Source: Bacillus sp. KH172YL63 (lineage in GTDB: Bacteria; Bacillota; Bacilli; Bacillales; Bacillaceae_B). From it: DNA of 64,000 bases. Within the stretch, counting starts at the first letter, position 1, and each line of letters starts with the position of its first letter. This document shows, piece after piece, positions 55,312-64,000 of this stretch. The position numbers and the translations under genes are program-made. The notes beneath the pieces are model-generated. The model saw only the letters and a program-made list of their open reading frames with translations, was not told the DNA's origin and did not search any database. The DNA lies in NCBI RefSeq assembly GCF_011398925.1, contig NZ_AP022842.1, forward strand, positions 4,187,701 to 4,251,700, in the 5' to 3' direction.

Positions 55312-56181
55312 CTATTTTTTTTTCGGGATACGGATGGTAAATTGATAGAATTCATCATGTTCCTCTTCTTCAGCGTCCAGATTGATGCCGCTGTCTGAGA
55401 CCATGGTCAGGGATTGACGAATTGTATTTACCGCAATTCTCATATCCTTGCTGAATGCTTTTCGTTTAGGCTTCGGCTTTTGAGTCGTGCCTTCTTGCAT
55501 TTTCACGACCCGGTCTTCGGTTTGTTTGACGTTTAAGCTTTTTTCAATGATTTCTTGAAGGAGCTGGATCTGCTTTTCCCCATTCTTCAGAGGAATCAAT
55601 GCCCTCGCGTGTCGTTCCGTGATCAGTTTATCTAATAGGGCTGATTGGATCTCTTCTGGAAGCTTTAGGAGACGAAGCTTGTTCGCCACAGTCGATTGTC
55701 CTTTACCTAAGCGCTGAGCAAGGGCTTCTTGAGTTAAATCATGTAATTCCAACAGTTTTCCATATGCGATTGCTTCTTCTATAGGAGAAAGCTCTTCTCT
55801 CTGTAAGTTCTCAATCAATGCGACAGAAGCGGTTTCTGTATCGTTGAGGTTTTTTACAATCGCCGGGATGGTTTCCCAGCCAAGCTTTTGGATCGCTCTA
55901 TAACGACGCTCTCCTGCAATGATTTCAAACTGTTCATCATCGTATTGTCTTACCACGATCGGTTGGATAATACCATGTGTATGAATGGTCCGTGATAACT
56001 CTTCTATCTTTTCATCATTAAACACAGTTCTCGGCTGAAATCGATTTGGGACGATCTGTGAGATTGGAATCTTTCTCACTTCATCTCGATCTTCTTCCAC
56101 TACATTTACGTTTGACTCTTCAGATTCAACATCTTGCTCCTTTTCACCTAGGCCAAAAAAACGAGAGAAAGGATGCTTCAT
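55312..56181 (-). CDS. noc: Nucleoid occlusion protein Noc
   Basis: This 289-residue ParB paralogue blocks Z-ring assembly over the chromosome. It has the amphipathic N-terminus [14 protein letters not shown], which binds membrane, then CTP motif GERRYRAIQ (about 95), [10 protein letters not shown] and a helix-turn-helix [20 protein letters not shown] (about 142-161). It is distinguished from Spo0J by the N-terminal membrane helix and place between rsmG and soj. Confidence 0.95.
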   Translation of the reverse strand: MKHPFSRFFGLGEKEQDVESEESNVNVVEEDRDEVRKIPISQIVPNRFQPRTVFNDEKIEELSRTIHTHGIIQPIVVRQYDDEQFEIIAGERRYRAIQKLGWETIPAIVKNLNDTETASVALIENLQREELSPIEEAIAYGKLLELHDLTQEALAQRLGKGQSTVANKLRLLKLPEEIQSALLDKLITERHARALIPLKNGEKQIQLLQEIIEKSLNVKQTEDRVVKMQEGTTQKPKPKRKAFSKDMRIAVNTIRQSLTMVSDSGINLDAEEEEHDEFYQFTIRIPKKK

Positions 56182-56238
56182 CTTCCTACACCACCTTTAA
56201 GAAACTCCCTATAGTCATATTCTCTTCAATACGGCAAG

Positions 56239-56282
56239 TTCCTGCCTTCAGGCCGGATTTTGATATCCGAAAAGGCAGGAGC
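56239..56282. other. Hairpin between rsmG and noc
   Basis: TCCTGCCTT and AAGGCAGGA bracket an inner pairing CGGAT / ATCCG. There is no T-run on either strand, so it may be a processing or regulatory hairpin rather than a terminator. Confidence 0.5.
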
Positions 56283-56288
56283 CTGTTG

Positions 56289-57005
56289 CTATTCTAATGG
56301 TAATTTATTCGGTGTCCCAGGTTTTCTGGGATACTTGTTAGGTGTTTCTTTCACTTTGTTGATCTTGACTATGTTCCGTTCACTTTCCTCTTCAGGAAGC
56401 ACGAATGAATAGATCTTCTCGGTCTGTCCGCCAAGCGTGCCGATCGCTTTCTTTGCGTTTGTAAGCTCTTCGTTCACATTGGAGGCCTTCATGGCTACGA
56501 ACCAACCGCCCTTTTTCACAAGCGGCAGACATAATTCACTCAGAACGGACATTCTGGCAACCGCCCTGGCAGTGACCATATCATAACTTTCCCGGTGCGC
56601 TTTATTTTTTCCGAACGTTTCTGCACGGTCATGATAGAAGTTCGTGTTATCCAGTCCCAGCTCATCTGATAAATGGTTTAAAAATGAGATGCGCTTGTTC
56701 AGGGAATCAACGATGGAGATATGCAGGTGAGGGAAACAGATTTTCAAAGGGATGCTCGGAAATCCTGCCCCTGCGCCCACATCACATAGAGATTGAACTT
56801 GTGTGAAATCAACATAGAAAGCCGCACTGACCGAATCGTAAAAATGCTTTAAATACACATCTTCCTTATCGGTGATGGCCGTCAGGTTCATTTTTTCATT
56901 CCATTCAACCAACAATTCGTAATAGCGCTCAAACTGATCTAATTGCTTGGAAGAAAGGGAGATCCCCTTCTCCTCAAGCATGGATTGAAATTGATTTACA
57001 TTCAT
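56289..57005 (-). CDS. rsmG: 16S rRNA (guanine527-N7)-methyltransferase
   Basis: The 238-residue RsmG (GidB) methylates G527 of 16S rRNA; loss gives low-level streptomycin resistance. SAM-binding motif [14 protein letters not shown] (about residues 70-83) and [14 protein letters not shown] (about 143-156) are present. It follows mnmG by 21 bp. Confidence 0.96.
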   Translation of the reverse strand: MNVNQFQSMLEEKGISLSSKQLDQFERYYELLVEWNEKMNLTAITDKEDVYLKHFYDSVSAAFYVDFTQVQSLCDVGAGAGFPSIPLKICFPHLHISIVDSLNKRISFLNHLSDELGLDNTNFYHDRAETFGKNKAHRESYDMVTARAVARMSVLSELCLPLVKKGGWFVAMKASNVNEELTNAKKAIGTLGGQTEKIYSFVLPEEESERNIVKINKVKETPNKYPRKPGTPNKLPLE

Positions 57006-57026
57006 GACATTACCCTTCCTTTACCT

Positions 57027-58919
57027 CTATTGATCACCTGATACTTTTGCAATTTTCCCTTGCTCGATATAGACAAGTAAAATAGAGATGTCTGCAGGAT
57101 TCACTCCTGAAATCCGGGAGGCCTGTGCAAGAGAAAGAGGCTGAACCTCGATTAATTTCTGCCTTGCTTCAGATGCAATGCCACTGATCGCATTGTAATC
57201 AATATTTTCAGGGATTCTTTTATTTTCCATCTTCTTCATTTTATCGACCTGTTGAAGGGATTTTTCAATATAACCTTCGTATTTCACCTGAATTTCAACC
57301 TGTTCCTCCACGTCGGCATCAAGTTCTGTTTCACTTGGAACGAGTGATTTGATATGGCTGTAATTCATTTCAGGTCTCTTTAGTAGATCGGCAGCGAGGA
57401 TGCCGTCTTTGAGCTCACTTCCGCCGGCTTCACGGATGACCGCCTGTGTTTCTTCAGTCGGCTTGATGCGGATGCTTTCAAGACGCTTCTTCTCGGCTTC
57501 GATCGCTTCTTTTTTCGCCGTGAATCGGCCGTAACGCTCATCAGAAATCAATCCGATTCTGTGACCGATATCCGTCAGGCGAAGATCCGCATTGTCGTGG
57601 CGGAGGAGCAGACGGTATTCGGCACGTGACGTCAGAAGGCGGTAAGGTTCGTTCGTCCCTTTGGTCACTAGGTCATCGATCAGCACCCCGATGTAAGCAT
57701 CAGACCTGCTTAAGATGACTTCTTCCTTCCCAAGTGCACGGCATGCTGCGTTGATTCCTGCCATCAACCCTTGGCCTGCTGCTTCTTCATAACCGGAAGT
57801 CCCGTTGATTTGTCCTGCTGTATAGAGGTTCTTGATTTTTTTCGTTTCCAGGGTCGGCCACAGCTGTGTCGGTACGATGGAATCATACTCGATGGCGTAA
57901 CCGGCACGCATCATTTGTACTTCTTCAAGACCCGGAATCGTTTGAAGGATCTTTTGCTGTACATCTTCAGGCAGACTTGTTGATAAACCTTGTACATATA
58001 CTTCCTGAGTGTTTCTTCCTTCAGGCTCAAGGAAAATCTGGTGACGTGGTTTGTCATGGAAGCGGACGACCTTATCCTCGATTGAAGGACAATAGCGCGG
58101 TCCTGTTCCTTTGATCATGCCTGAATACATCGGTGAACGATGCAGGTTATCATCAATCAATTGATGGGTGTGTTCATTCGTATACGTCAACCAGCATGGA
58201 AGCTGGTCAGTGATATATTTGGTCGTTTCATAACTGAATGCCCGTGGGATATCATCACCCGGCTGGATTTCCGTTTTCGAATAATCGATCGTCGAACTAT
58301 TCACCCGCGGCGGTGTCCCTGTTTTGAAACGGACCGTATCAAAGCCAAGTTCGTGCAGATGATCAGACAGTCTGATCGACGGTTGTTGGTTATTCGGACC
58401 ACTGGAATATTTCAGGTCTCCAAGGATGATTTCTCCACGGAGGAACGTACCTGTCGTAATGACGACTGTTTTCGCACGGTATGCAGCTCCTGTCATGGTG
58501 ACGACACCTTTGACTTCATCATCCTCAACGATCAATTCCTCGACCATCCCTTGAAGCAAGGTCATGTTCGGTTCATTTTCGATCGTACGCTTCATTTCAT
58601 GTTGATATGTGAATTTATCCGCCTGTGCACGCAATGCACGTACAGCCGGTCCTTTCCCTGTATTCAACATCCGCATTTGAATATGCGTTTTATCTATATT
58701 ACGCCCCATTTCTCCACCAAGGGCGTCAATTTCCCTTACGACGATCCCTTTTGCCGGTCCTCCGACTGATGGATTACATGGCATAAAAGCTACCATATCT
58801 AAGTTAATGGTCACCATTAACGTTTTTGCTCCCATTCGTGCCGAAGCAAGTCCCGCTTCAACACCTGCATGGCCAGCACCAATGACAATGACATCAAATT
58901 GCCCTGCGTCATATTGCAT
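57027..58919 (-). CDS. mnmG: tRNA uridine-5-carboxymethylaminomethyl modification enzyme MnmG
   Basis: The 630-residue FAD enzyme (GidA) modifies wobble uridine with MnmE. It begins with the FAD motif [12 protein letters not shown] (about residues 11-22) and shows FRTGTPPRV-type KTGTPPRVN (about 204), CPSIEDKV and the C-terminal [17 protein letters not shown] 58919 is chosen (AAGGAGG upstream at 12 bases), as the length then fits the family (about 628). Confidence 0.97.
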   Translation of the reverse strand: MQYDAGQFDVIVIGAGHAGVEAGLASARMGAKTLMVTINLDMVAFMPCNPSVGGPAKGIVVREIDALGGEMGRNIDKTHIQMRMLNTGKGPAVRALRAQADKFTYQHEMKRTIENEPNMTLLQGMVEELIVEDDEVKGVVTMTGAAYRAKTVVITTGTFLRGEIILGDLKYSSGPNNQQPSIRLSDHLHELGFDTVRFKTGTPPRVNSSTIDYSKTEIQPGDDIPRAFSYETTKYITDQLPCWLTYTNEHTHQLIDDNLHRSPMYSGMIKGTGPRYCPSIEDKVVRFHDKPRHQIFLEPEGRNTQEVYVQGLSTSLPEDVQQKILQTIPGLEEVQMMRAGYAIEYDSIVPTQLWPTLETKKIKNLYTAGQINGTSGYEEAAGQGLMAGINAACRALGKEEVILSRSDAYIGVLIDDLVTKGTNEPYRLLTSRAEYRLLLRHDNADLRLTDIGHRIGLISDERYGRFTAKKEAIEAEKKRLESIRIKPTEETQAVIREAGGSELKDGILAADLLKRPEMNYSHIKSLVPSETELDADVEEQVEIQVKYEGYIEKSLQQVDKMKKMENKRIPENIDYNAISGIASEARQKLIEVQPLSLAQASRISGVNPADISILLVYIEQGKIAKVSGDQ

Positions 58920-58969
58920 GGTTTGTTTTTTCCTCCTTGTAGGACGTGTCGTCCAACTCATATTAGTAT

Positions 58970-60355
58970 TTATTTCCCCAGACAGAATTGAGAGAACAGC
59001 TGATCAATCAGACTTTCATGGACGCTGTCGCCGATGATTTCACCGAGCAGCTCCCATGTACGAGTCAGATCGATCTGCGCGATATCGATCGGCGTTCCCA
59101 TTTCCACGCTGTCGATCGCTTCGTTGATCGCACGTGATGCCTGGTTGAGTAAAGCGATATGACGGCTGTTGGAAACATAGGTCATATCCCCTGATTCGAT
59201 GGAACCTGCGAAGAATAGAGAAGAAATCGCTTCTTCAAGTTCATCGATTCCCTGCTCCTCGATCAGCGCCGTTGTGACAAGCTGATGACGTTCAGCAAGT
59301 TTTCTTACTTTATCTATATCGATTTTTTGCGGCAGGTCAGTCTTGTTCACGATGACAATGACGTCCATCCCTTTTACCGCTTCAAATAATTGCTCATCTT
59401 CGTGTGTCAGTTCATCGGCATAGTTCAGCACGAGCAGGATCAAGTCCGCTTCTTTCAGCACCTGCCTTGAGCGTTCGACCCCGATTCGTTCCACAATATC
59501 TTCTGTTTCACGGATCCCTGCGGTGTCAACAAGGCGTAACGGTACGCCGCGCACGTTCACGTATTCTTCGATCACATCACGGGTCGTACCTGGGATATCG
59601 GTCACGATCGCTTTGTTTTCATGAACAAGGCTGTTCAACAGGGACGACTTTCCGACATTCGGTCGGCCGATGATCACGGTGGATAAACCTTCCCGTAAAA
59701 TCTTCCCCTGTTCCGATGTCCGCACCAGCCGGTCGATCTCATCCCGTACCCGCTTCGATTTTTCCAACAGGACGTTGTGGGTCATCTCTTCCACGTCGTC
59801 ATACTCGGGATAATCGATGTTTACTTCGACATGGGCAAGTGTTTCAAGGATTTCCTGACGCAGCTTCCGGATCAAATTGGAAAGGCGCCCTTCCATTTGA
59901 TTCAGGGCGACACTCATGGCCCGGTCCGTTTTTGCACGGATCAGATCCATTACGGCTTCCGCCTGTGAAAGGTCTATCCGTCCATTCAGGAATGCCCGTT
60001 TTGTGAATTCACCTGGCTCTGCAAGACGCGCCCCGTTTTTCAACACGAGCTGAAGCACTTTATTAACGGACACCAGGCCACCGTGACAGTTGATTTCCAC
60101 TACATCTTCCCGGGTGAACGTCTTCGGTCCACGCATCACTGACACCATAACCTCTTCCACCACTTGTTCGGTATCAGGATCGATGATATGTCCATAATGA
60201 ATCGTATGGGAAGCAAAATCCGTCATCCGGCTGCCCTTCATTCCCTTAAAGACCTTATCACCGATTTCGAATGCTTCATCACCGCTCAGACGGACGATCG
60301 CAATCGCCCCTTCACCCATCGGAGTGGAAATTGCCGCTATTGTATCAAATTCCAT
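58970..60355 (-). CDS. mnmE: tRNA modification GTPase MnmE
   Basis: The 461-residue protein (TrmE) pairs with MnmG to modify wobble uridine. It has the folate-binding N-terminal domain, a G domain ([12 protein letters not shown] about 226-237; DTAGIRET about 273; NKTD), and the invariant C-terminal FCLGK. ATG 60355 follows GAGAGG. Two perfect DnaA boxes lie upstream. Confidence 0.97.
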   Translation of the reverse strand: MEFDTIAAISTPMGEGAIAIVRLSGDEAFEIGDKVFKGMKGSRMTDFASHTIHYGHIIDPDTEQVVEEVMVSVMRGPKTFTREDVVEINCHGGLVSVNKVLQLVLKNGARLAEPGEFTKRAFLNGRIDLSQAEAVMDLIRAKTDRAMSVALNQMEGRLSNLIRKLRQEILETLAHVEVNIDYPEYDDVEEMTHNVLLEKSKRVRDEIDRLVRTSEQGKILREGLSTVIIGRPNVGKSSLLNSLVHENKAIVTDIPGTTRDVIEEYVNVRGVPLRLVDTAGIRETEDIVERIGVERSRQVLKEADLILLVLNYADELTHEDEQLFEAVKGMDVIVIVNKTDLPQKIDIDKVRKLAERHQLVTTALIEEQGIDELEEAISSLFFAGSIESGDMTYVSNSRHIALLNQASRAINEAIDSVEMGTPIDIAQIDLTRTWELLGEIIGDSVHESLIDQLFSQFCLGK

Positions 60356-60491
60356 GCTATTCACCTCTCTTATATCATGGTCTATTTATATGAATTGTAT
60401 TGTTGAAAGCAAAGTTTCCCCAAATTATTAGAATATCACAATCCCCTTCAATACTAAAGAAAGGAAAACGCTCATCCGTCACCTCATCATG

Positions 60492-60548
60492 TTATCCACA
60501 CCGATAACACTCCATCATCACTATTTTAACTTATCCACATGTGAATAA
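60492..60548. promoter_or_regulatory. DnaA boxes upstream of mnmE
   Basis: Perfect TTATCCACA boxes at 60492-60500 and 60531-60539 plus the one-mismatch reverse box TGTGAATAA (60540-60548) directly adjoining the second. Confidence 0.65.
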
Positions 60549-60687
60549 CAATAAAGCGGGTTGAAAATAAGGAGTGATGGGAGTGGTTTGATAGAGAGCG
60601 GGGAGCGGCATTTATTTGGATGCTGAATTTCGTTGAGTAGAGGAACCATTTTGGAGATTGGGCTGTCTATGGATAATATTGTCAAAA

Positions 60688-60795
60688 GACGCATAAATCG
60701 AAAAAACGACGCAAATATAAAAATAATGACGCATAAACGGTTGAGAATGACGCAAAAAATCAAGAATAGACGCAATAATCGTCCTATATAACGCA
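60688..60795. repeat. Array 3: six GACGCA copies with 20-21 bp period
   Basis: Copies of GACGCA (TGCGTC on the minus strand) start at 60688, 60708, 60728, 60749, 60769 and 60790 (steps 20, 20, 21, 20, 21); the last is AACGCA. Read on the minus strand the unit is approximately TATTGCGTC-N-TT. Spacers are variable and A/T-rich. It is in the gap between mnmE and jag; no coding frame is likely. Confidence 0.85.
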
Positions 60796-60947
60796 ATCAA
60801 CGTGAATCCGTCACTTACCTAAGGTCCCTGATAGTAAAAATAAACGCCTTTCTTAGCCGTACGCGGCATCCTCTCAACAAAACGGGTACAATTCCCTCTC
60901 CAACCGGCACAAAAAGAAGGTTACATCATCGCAAAATAACCAAATAA

Positions 60948-60978
60948 AAAAACGATTCCCACAAAAGGAATCGTTTTT
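60948..60978 (-). terminator. Terminator after jag
   Basis: AAAAACGATTCC and GGAATCGTTTTT form a 12-bp stem with a T-run on the minus strand. Confidence 0.9.
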
Positions 60979-60980
60979 CA

Positions 60981-61598
60981 TTATTTTGGTGCAATGACAA
61001 TATATCGATTCGGTTCTTTGCCTTCTGAATGGGTTTCGACCATTTTCGAGCCGACCAATGCCGAGTGGATCACTTTTCGTTCGTAGGACGGCATCGGTTC
61101 CAGGGAAACCGGACGATTGGTGCGGGCTGCTTTTTCCGCCAGGCGTTCGGCAAGCGTTGTTAATGTTTGCTTCCGTCTTTCCCGGTAATTTTCAGCATCC
61201 AACAGGATGGTGATGAACTGACCGGACACCTTATTGGCGATCAGCTGGGCCAAATGCTGAAGGGCATTCAACGTTTGACCCCTTTTGCCGATCAAGAGCG
61301 CCATTTTTTCACCTGAAATATTGAATTCTACTTCTCTTCCATCTCTTGTAACCTCGATGGAAGCTTCCACACCCATTTCACGTGCAACAGATAAAAGGAA
61401 TTCTTTTGCTTCGTTCACAGGATCGATCGCTTTCTTTACAGAAACGACCGCCGGCTTTGCACCGAATAATCCTAAGAATCCTTTTTTACCTTGATCAATG
61501 ATGTTAATCTCTGCTTCTTCTTTGGTGATCTTCAGTTGAGACAAGGCTGATTCAATGGCTTCTTCCACCGTTTGACCAGTTGCTTCTACTTCTCTCAC
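60981..61598 (-). CDS. jag: RNA-binding protein Jag (KhpB)
   Basis: The 205-residue SpoIIIJ-associated protein has an N-terminal Jag domain (about 1-52, with [14 protein letters not shown]), a KH domain (about 75-145, [12 protein letters not shown]) and an R3H domain (to the end, with [21 protein letters not shown]). GTG 61598 follows GGAGG and overlaps the yidC stop. It binds RNA and influences division and wall growth in related species. Confidence 0.96.
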   Translation of the reverse strand: MREVEATGQTVEEAIESALSQLKITKEEAEINIIDQGKKGFLGLFGAKPAVVSVKKAIDPVNEAKEFLLSVAREMGVEASIEVTRDGREVEFNISGEKMALLIGKRGQTLNALQHLAQLIANKVSGQFITILLDAENYRERRKQTLTTLAERLAEKAARTNRPVSLEPMPSYERKVIHSALVGSKMVETHSEGKEPNRYIVIAPK

Positions 61599-62383
61599 TT
61601 TTTCTTTCCTCCTGAATTCCCACCAGCTTTTGCCGCTTGCGCTTCTTTGATCTCAGGCCCTTTGATGAAGTATGTTTGAGCAATCATGAATAGATTTCCG
61701 ACTACCCAGTAAAGGGATAGAGCTGCAGGGAAGTTGATCGCAAAAATGATGATCATGACTGGCATGATATAAAGCATCATGGCCATTTGCGGATTTTGGT
61801 TCGCTGTACCCGCCATCATTAATTTTTGTTGGATGAACGTTGTTAAACCTGCTACTAAAGGTAAGATATAGAACGGATCCGGATTACCGAGATCGAACCA
61901 TAGGAAGTTATGAGCCTTGATTTCCTCTGTTCTGACGATCGCATGGTAGAATCCGATCAGAATTGGCATTTGAACGATCAATGGGAAACAACCCGCTAAC
62001 GGATTTACCCCGTGACTTTGGAATAAAGCCATTGTTTCTTGTTGAAGCTTTTGCTGTGTTTGTGCATCTTTAGAGCTATATTTTTCACGCAGTTTTTTCA
62101 TTTCCGGTTGTAATGCCTGCATGGCTTTTGAATTCTTCGTTTGCTTAATCATCAATGGCAGAATTGCCGTACGGATAAGCAAGGTAACGATCACGATCGC
62201 CAACCCATAAGATCCGCTCATGAATTCAGCAACCATTGTAATTAATTGTGATAAAGGATAGACAATATATTCATTCCATATTCCACTGCTATCAGATGTA
62301 ATCGGCTGATTGTATTCTGTACATCCTGATAGAATAGCCATTAGCCCAATGATTCCCACCAGGGCTATCATTCTCTTTTTCAC
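61595..62383 (-). CDS. spoIIIJ: Membrane protein insertase YidC/SpoIIIJ
   Basis: This 262-residue lipoprotein insertase has a signal peptide with lipobox LSGC (Cys near 21), about five membrane helices, and the conserved QTKNSKAM and [15 protein letters not shown] elements. The positively charged tail GGNSGGKKK follows. It inserts membrane proteins and, in sporulation, supports sigma-G activation. It sits between rnpA and jag, as usual. Confidence 0.95.
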   Translation of the reverse strand: MKKRMIALVGIIGLMAILSGCTEYNQPITSDSSGIWNEYIVYPLSQLITMVAEFMSGSYGLAIVIVTLLIRTAILPLMIKQTKNSKAMQALQPEMKKLREKYSSKDAQTQQKLQQETMALFQSHGVNPLAGCFPLIVQMPILIGFYHAIVRTEEIKAHNFLWFDLGNPDPFYILPLVAGLTTFIQQKLMMAGTANQNPQMAMMLYIMPVMIIIFAINFPAALSLYWVVGNLFMIAQTYFIKGPEIKEAQAAKAGGNSGGKKK

Positions 62384-62539
62384 CCTTATTTTCCTCCCAA
62401 CTAATATGTTTCACATAAAGTCTCTTTTCATCTTTTCAGAAAAAAGCCAGTGTATCCCGTACTTAAAAAGTACAATCTATCGTATTGTATCATCTTTTCC
62501 GGGGATTGTGATGATGAAACCCGTCATTCTGTTAAAATG

Positions 62540-62914
62540 TTATGACTTCTTCTTATCATATTTGCCATAAGAAGATCTTTTCAACACTTTTCCCCGCTTC
62601 AATACATGGGTAAGGCTTCCCTTTACCTCATGGAAATTCATTTCGGCCGCCGGTTTTCTGGCGATAATAAGATAATCGTACTGATCACGTACATCTTCCT
62701 TCAATTCTAAGAAAGCCTGTCTGACATAACGTTTGATTTGATTTCGGCACACGGCGTTCCCAATTTTCTTGCTGACCGAGATCCCGATCCGGAACGGCTG
62801 GGGTTCATCCTTCTTTAATAGATAGAGAACAAACTGCCGATTTGCAAAAGACGTCCCTTTTTTGAATATCTCCTGAAACTCTTCATTCTTTTTAACCCGT
62901 TGATCTTTCCTCAT
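62540..62914 (-). CDS. rnpA: Ribonuclease P protein component
   Basis: The 124-residue RnpA binds RNase P RNA and helps process tRNA 5' ends. The family block [12 protein letters not shown] (about residues 55-66) and [15 protein letters not shown] precede a basic tail. ATG 62914 follows AGGTG; an in-frame GTG at 62923 is less likely. It lies between rpmH and spoIIIJ. Confidence 0.96.
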   Translation of the reverse strand: MRKDQRVKKNEEFQEIFKKGTSFANRQFVLYLLKKDEPQPFRIGISVSKKIGNAVCRNQIKRYVRQAFLELKEDVRDQYDYLIIARKPAAEMNFHEVKGSLTHVLKRGKVLKRSSYGKYDKKKS

Positions 62915-63057
62915 GTACCACACCTATTTTTCTTTTTTGTCTTGAAGTAACAACCGACATTATTGGCTCATTCATATGAAATGATACGTCTGATCCTATT
63001 AAAAACATGTTGAACGAGCCAAATTGTCATTTCATCCCCGTGATGAAGGAAAAAAAA

Positions 63058-63082
63058 GACCACTGAGTCAGTTCAGTGGTCT
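63058..63082 (-). terminator. Terminator overlapping the rpmH stop
   Basis: AGACCACTGA and TCAGTGGTCT form a 10-bp stem followed by an 8-base T-run on the minus strand. Confidence 0.88.
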
Positions 63083-63215
63083 AGGCAGATAATACTTTTC
63101 TTCCTTTGCTACGACGACGAGCTAAAACATTACGTCCGTTTTTAGAGCTCATACGTGCACGGAAACCGTGATTCTTTTTTCTTTTACGATTATTTGGTTG
63201 AAACGTTCTTTTCAT
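63081..63215 (-). CDS. rpmH: 50S ribosomal protein L34
   Basis: This 44-residue bL34 begins [19 protein letters not shown] and ends [12 protein letters not shown], the exact family length. ATG 63215 has AGGGAGGTG upstream. It heads the leftward rpmH-rnpA-spoIIIJ-jag run and marks the left border of oriC. Confidence 0.98.
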   Translation of the reverse strand: MKRTFQPNNRKRKKNHGFRARMSSKNGRNVLARRRSKGRKVLSA

Positions 63216-63229
63216 CTATGACACCTCCC

Positions 63230-64000
63230 TGAAGGATATCTTTATAAAAGTTAAAGACATTCCTCACTATTATAAAGACGGTACCCATAAAAAGTCAACA
63301 CTCATATTATTTTTCTTTTTTTTAAGGTGTCTTTGTAAACATTTTGGCTGTGTAACAAGCAAGGTGTGGTTGATTTCCCCGGGGCTGCAGGTGATCCTCC
63401 TTGGTCTTCATGTTGACCTTTCCATCAATTCCCGCACTTCCGCTGCAATCAACTGCCAGGAAAAGCATTTCACAAACAAAGCTTAACCATCATTTCAATG
63501 TATTTCTCATAGTATCACTTCAATGGCTCTGTTTCTTCACTGATGACTATGACCGTTCTTCCTATCATTATTTTTCAAGTGACAGCGTTGGAGAACATCA
63601 TTTTCAAACAAAACAACCGCTCAAATAAAACTTCAATCTCCCTCTACAAACCCTCTTCAATCTCTCCATCCACCATGACTGTGGATAGTATTCGACACTA
63701 TTTTATATTATCCACAACACATATTGACAACTTTTTCACAAGTTCATAGCTTGTGGACAAAACCGTTCCACAGGTTGCAGGGGTTGTGGATAAAATTTAA
63801 AAAGCATTGCACCCCTTAGGATATTTTGATATGATTATTGTGTTTTCACTCTTAATAACTCTATCCACACCTAAGGGTTATCCACAAAATGTGGATATCA
63901 TGTGGGTAACTTATTAAGAGGGTTTGGAGAACGTTGTCCACAAGTGGTGGATATTGTCGAAAAACCATTTACTTTCCTTATTATATATATTTTCCACATT
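63230..64000. other. oriC region upstream of dnaA
   Basis: A gene-free AT-rich interval. DnaA boxes are dense from 63680: perfect at 63708-63716, 63785-63793 (reverse) and 63878-63886. One-mismatch boxes lie at 63680-63688, 63752-63760, 63861-63869, 63890-63898, 63901-63909 and 63934-63942. Lying directly upstream of where dnaA is expected, this is the upstream part of the bipartite Bacillus oriC. 63230-63670 contains no clear gene. Confidence 0.92.

Noticed and set aside
61375..61390. Third parS-like site in jag
   Set aside because: CATTTCACGTGCAACA differs from parS at three of 16 positions, too weak to call beside two good sites.
63230..63670. Small genes between rpmH and the DnaA boxes
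   Set aside because: The frames present have no ribosome site and give unrecognisable proteins in a region known to be noncoding at Bacillus origins.

Overview
The window is chromosomal DNA from a Bacillaceae bacterium, close to Bacillus sensu lato; genus is not resolvable from the sequence alone. Gene order and content match the left side of the Bacillus replication origin: rpmH, rnpA, spoIIIJ/yidC, jag, mnmE, mnmG, rsmG, noc, soj, spo0J, yyaC, ychF, rpsF-ssb-rpsR, gdpP-rplI-dnaB, purA, walRKHIJ, htrC and rlmH. The right end (about 63.3-64.0 kb) is packed with DnaA boxes and is the origin region upstream of dnaA, which would begin just past the window. Nearly all housekeeping genes lie on the minus strand and so are transcribed away from the origin.

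Region by region: 0.1-2.9 kb is a BceAB-type peptide-antibiotic ABC transporter behind a perfect BceR-type operator. 2.9-7.6 kb is an AT-rich accessory block, a type VII secretion LXG toxin locus: two small helical partners, a glycine-rich LXG protein, a polytopic membrane protein (candidate immunity), an unknown gene, a decayed paralogue of the membrane protein and a possible EspG-like gene. 7.8-20.9 kb is a mixed stretch of metabolic, stress and signalling genes: a YdbST pair with a sigma-W-like promoter, an L,D-transpeptidase, a sulfotransferase, an MFS exporter, YiaA, a tRNA-dihydrouridine synthase, an alcohol dehydrogenase behind a Rex-like site, an MHYT-GGDEF-EAL protein and a MazG-like pyrophosphohydrolase. 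21-31 kb holds rlmH, a CxxH/CxxC miniprotein inside a DnaA-box cluster, htrC, the complete walRKHIJ operon and an M23 cell-wall peptidase preceded by an exact WalR box. 31.1-31.7 kb is a tRNA cluster (Lys, Glu, Asp, Phe) with an extra 5' half of tRNA-Phe. 32-37 kb contains a NERD protein and a YjfC/DUF350/lipoprotein/K+-channel envelope module. 37-51 kb covers purine synthesis, replication, ribosome and c-di-AMP genes plus a chemoreceptor. 51-63 kb has mscS, yyaC, the chromosome segregation genes and tRNA-modification genes, ending in the membrane insertase, RNase P and L34 genes.

The genes form coherent sets. WalRKHIJ, the M23 peptidase, the L,D-transpeptidase and HtrC serve the envelope. 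Soj, Spo0J and Noc occur with two parS sites and a probable Noc site, and DnaA-box clusters lie at three places. GdpP and a YugO-like channel may relate to K+/c-di-AMP homeostasis.

The least explained signal is a set of three intergenic arrays (near 33.0, 45.4 and 60.7 kb). Each has five or six copies of a short motif (TATTATCGA, ATTGCGTGA or TGCGTC type) spaced exactly 20-21 bp apart with variable spacers. A second unexplained element is a 126-bp tandem hairpin repeat between htrC and walJ. No rRNA, CRISPR-Cas, transposase or prophage was seen.
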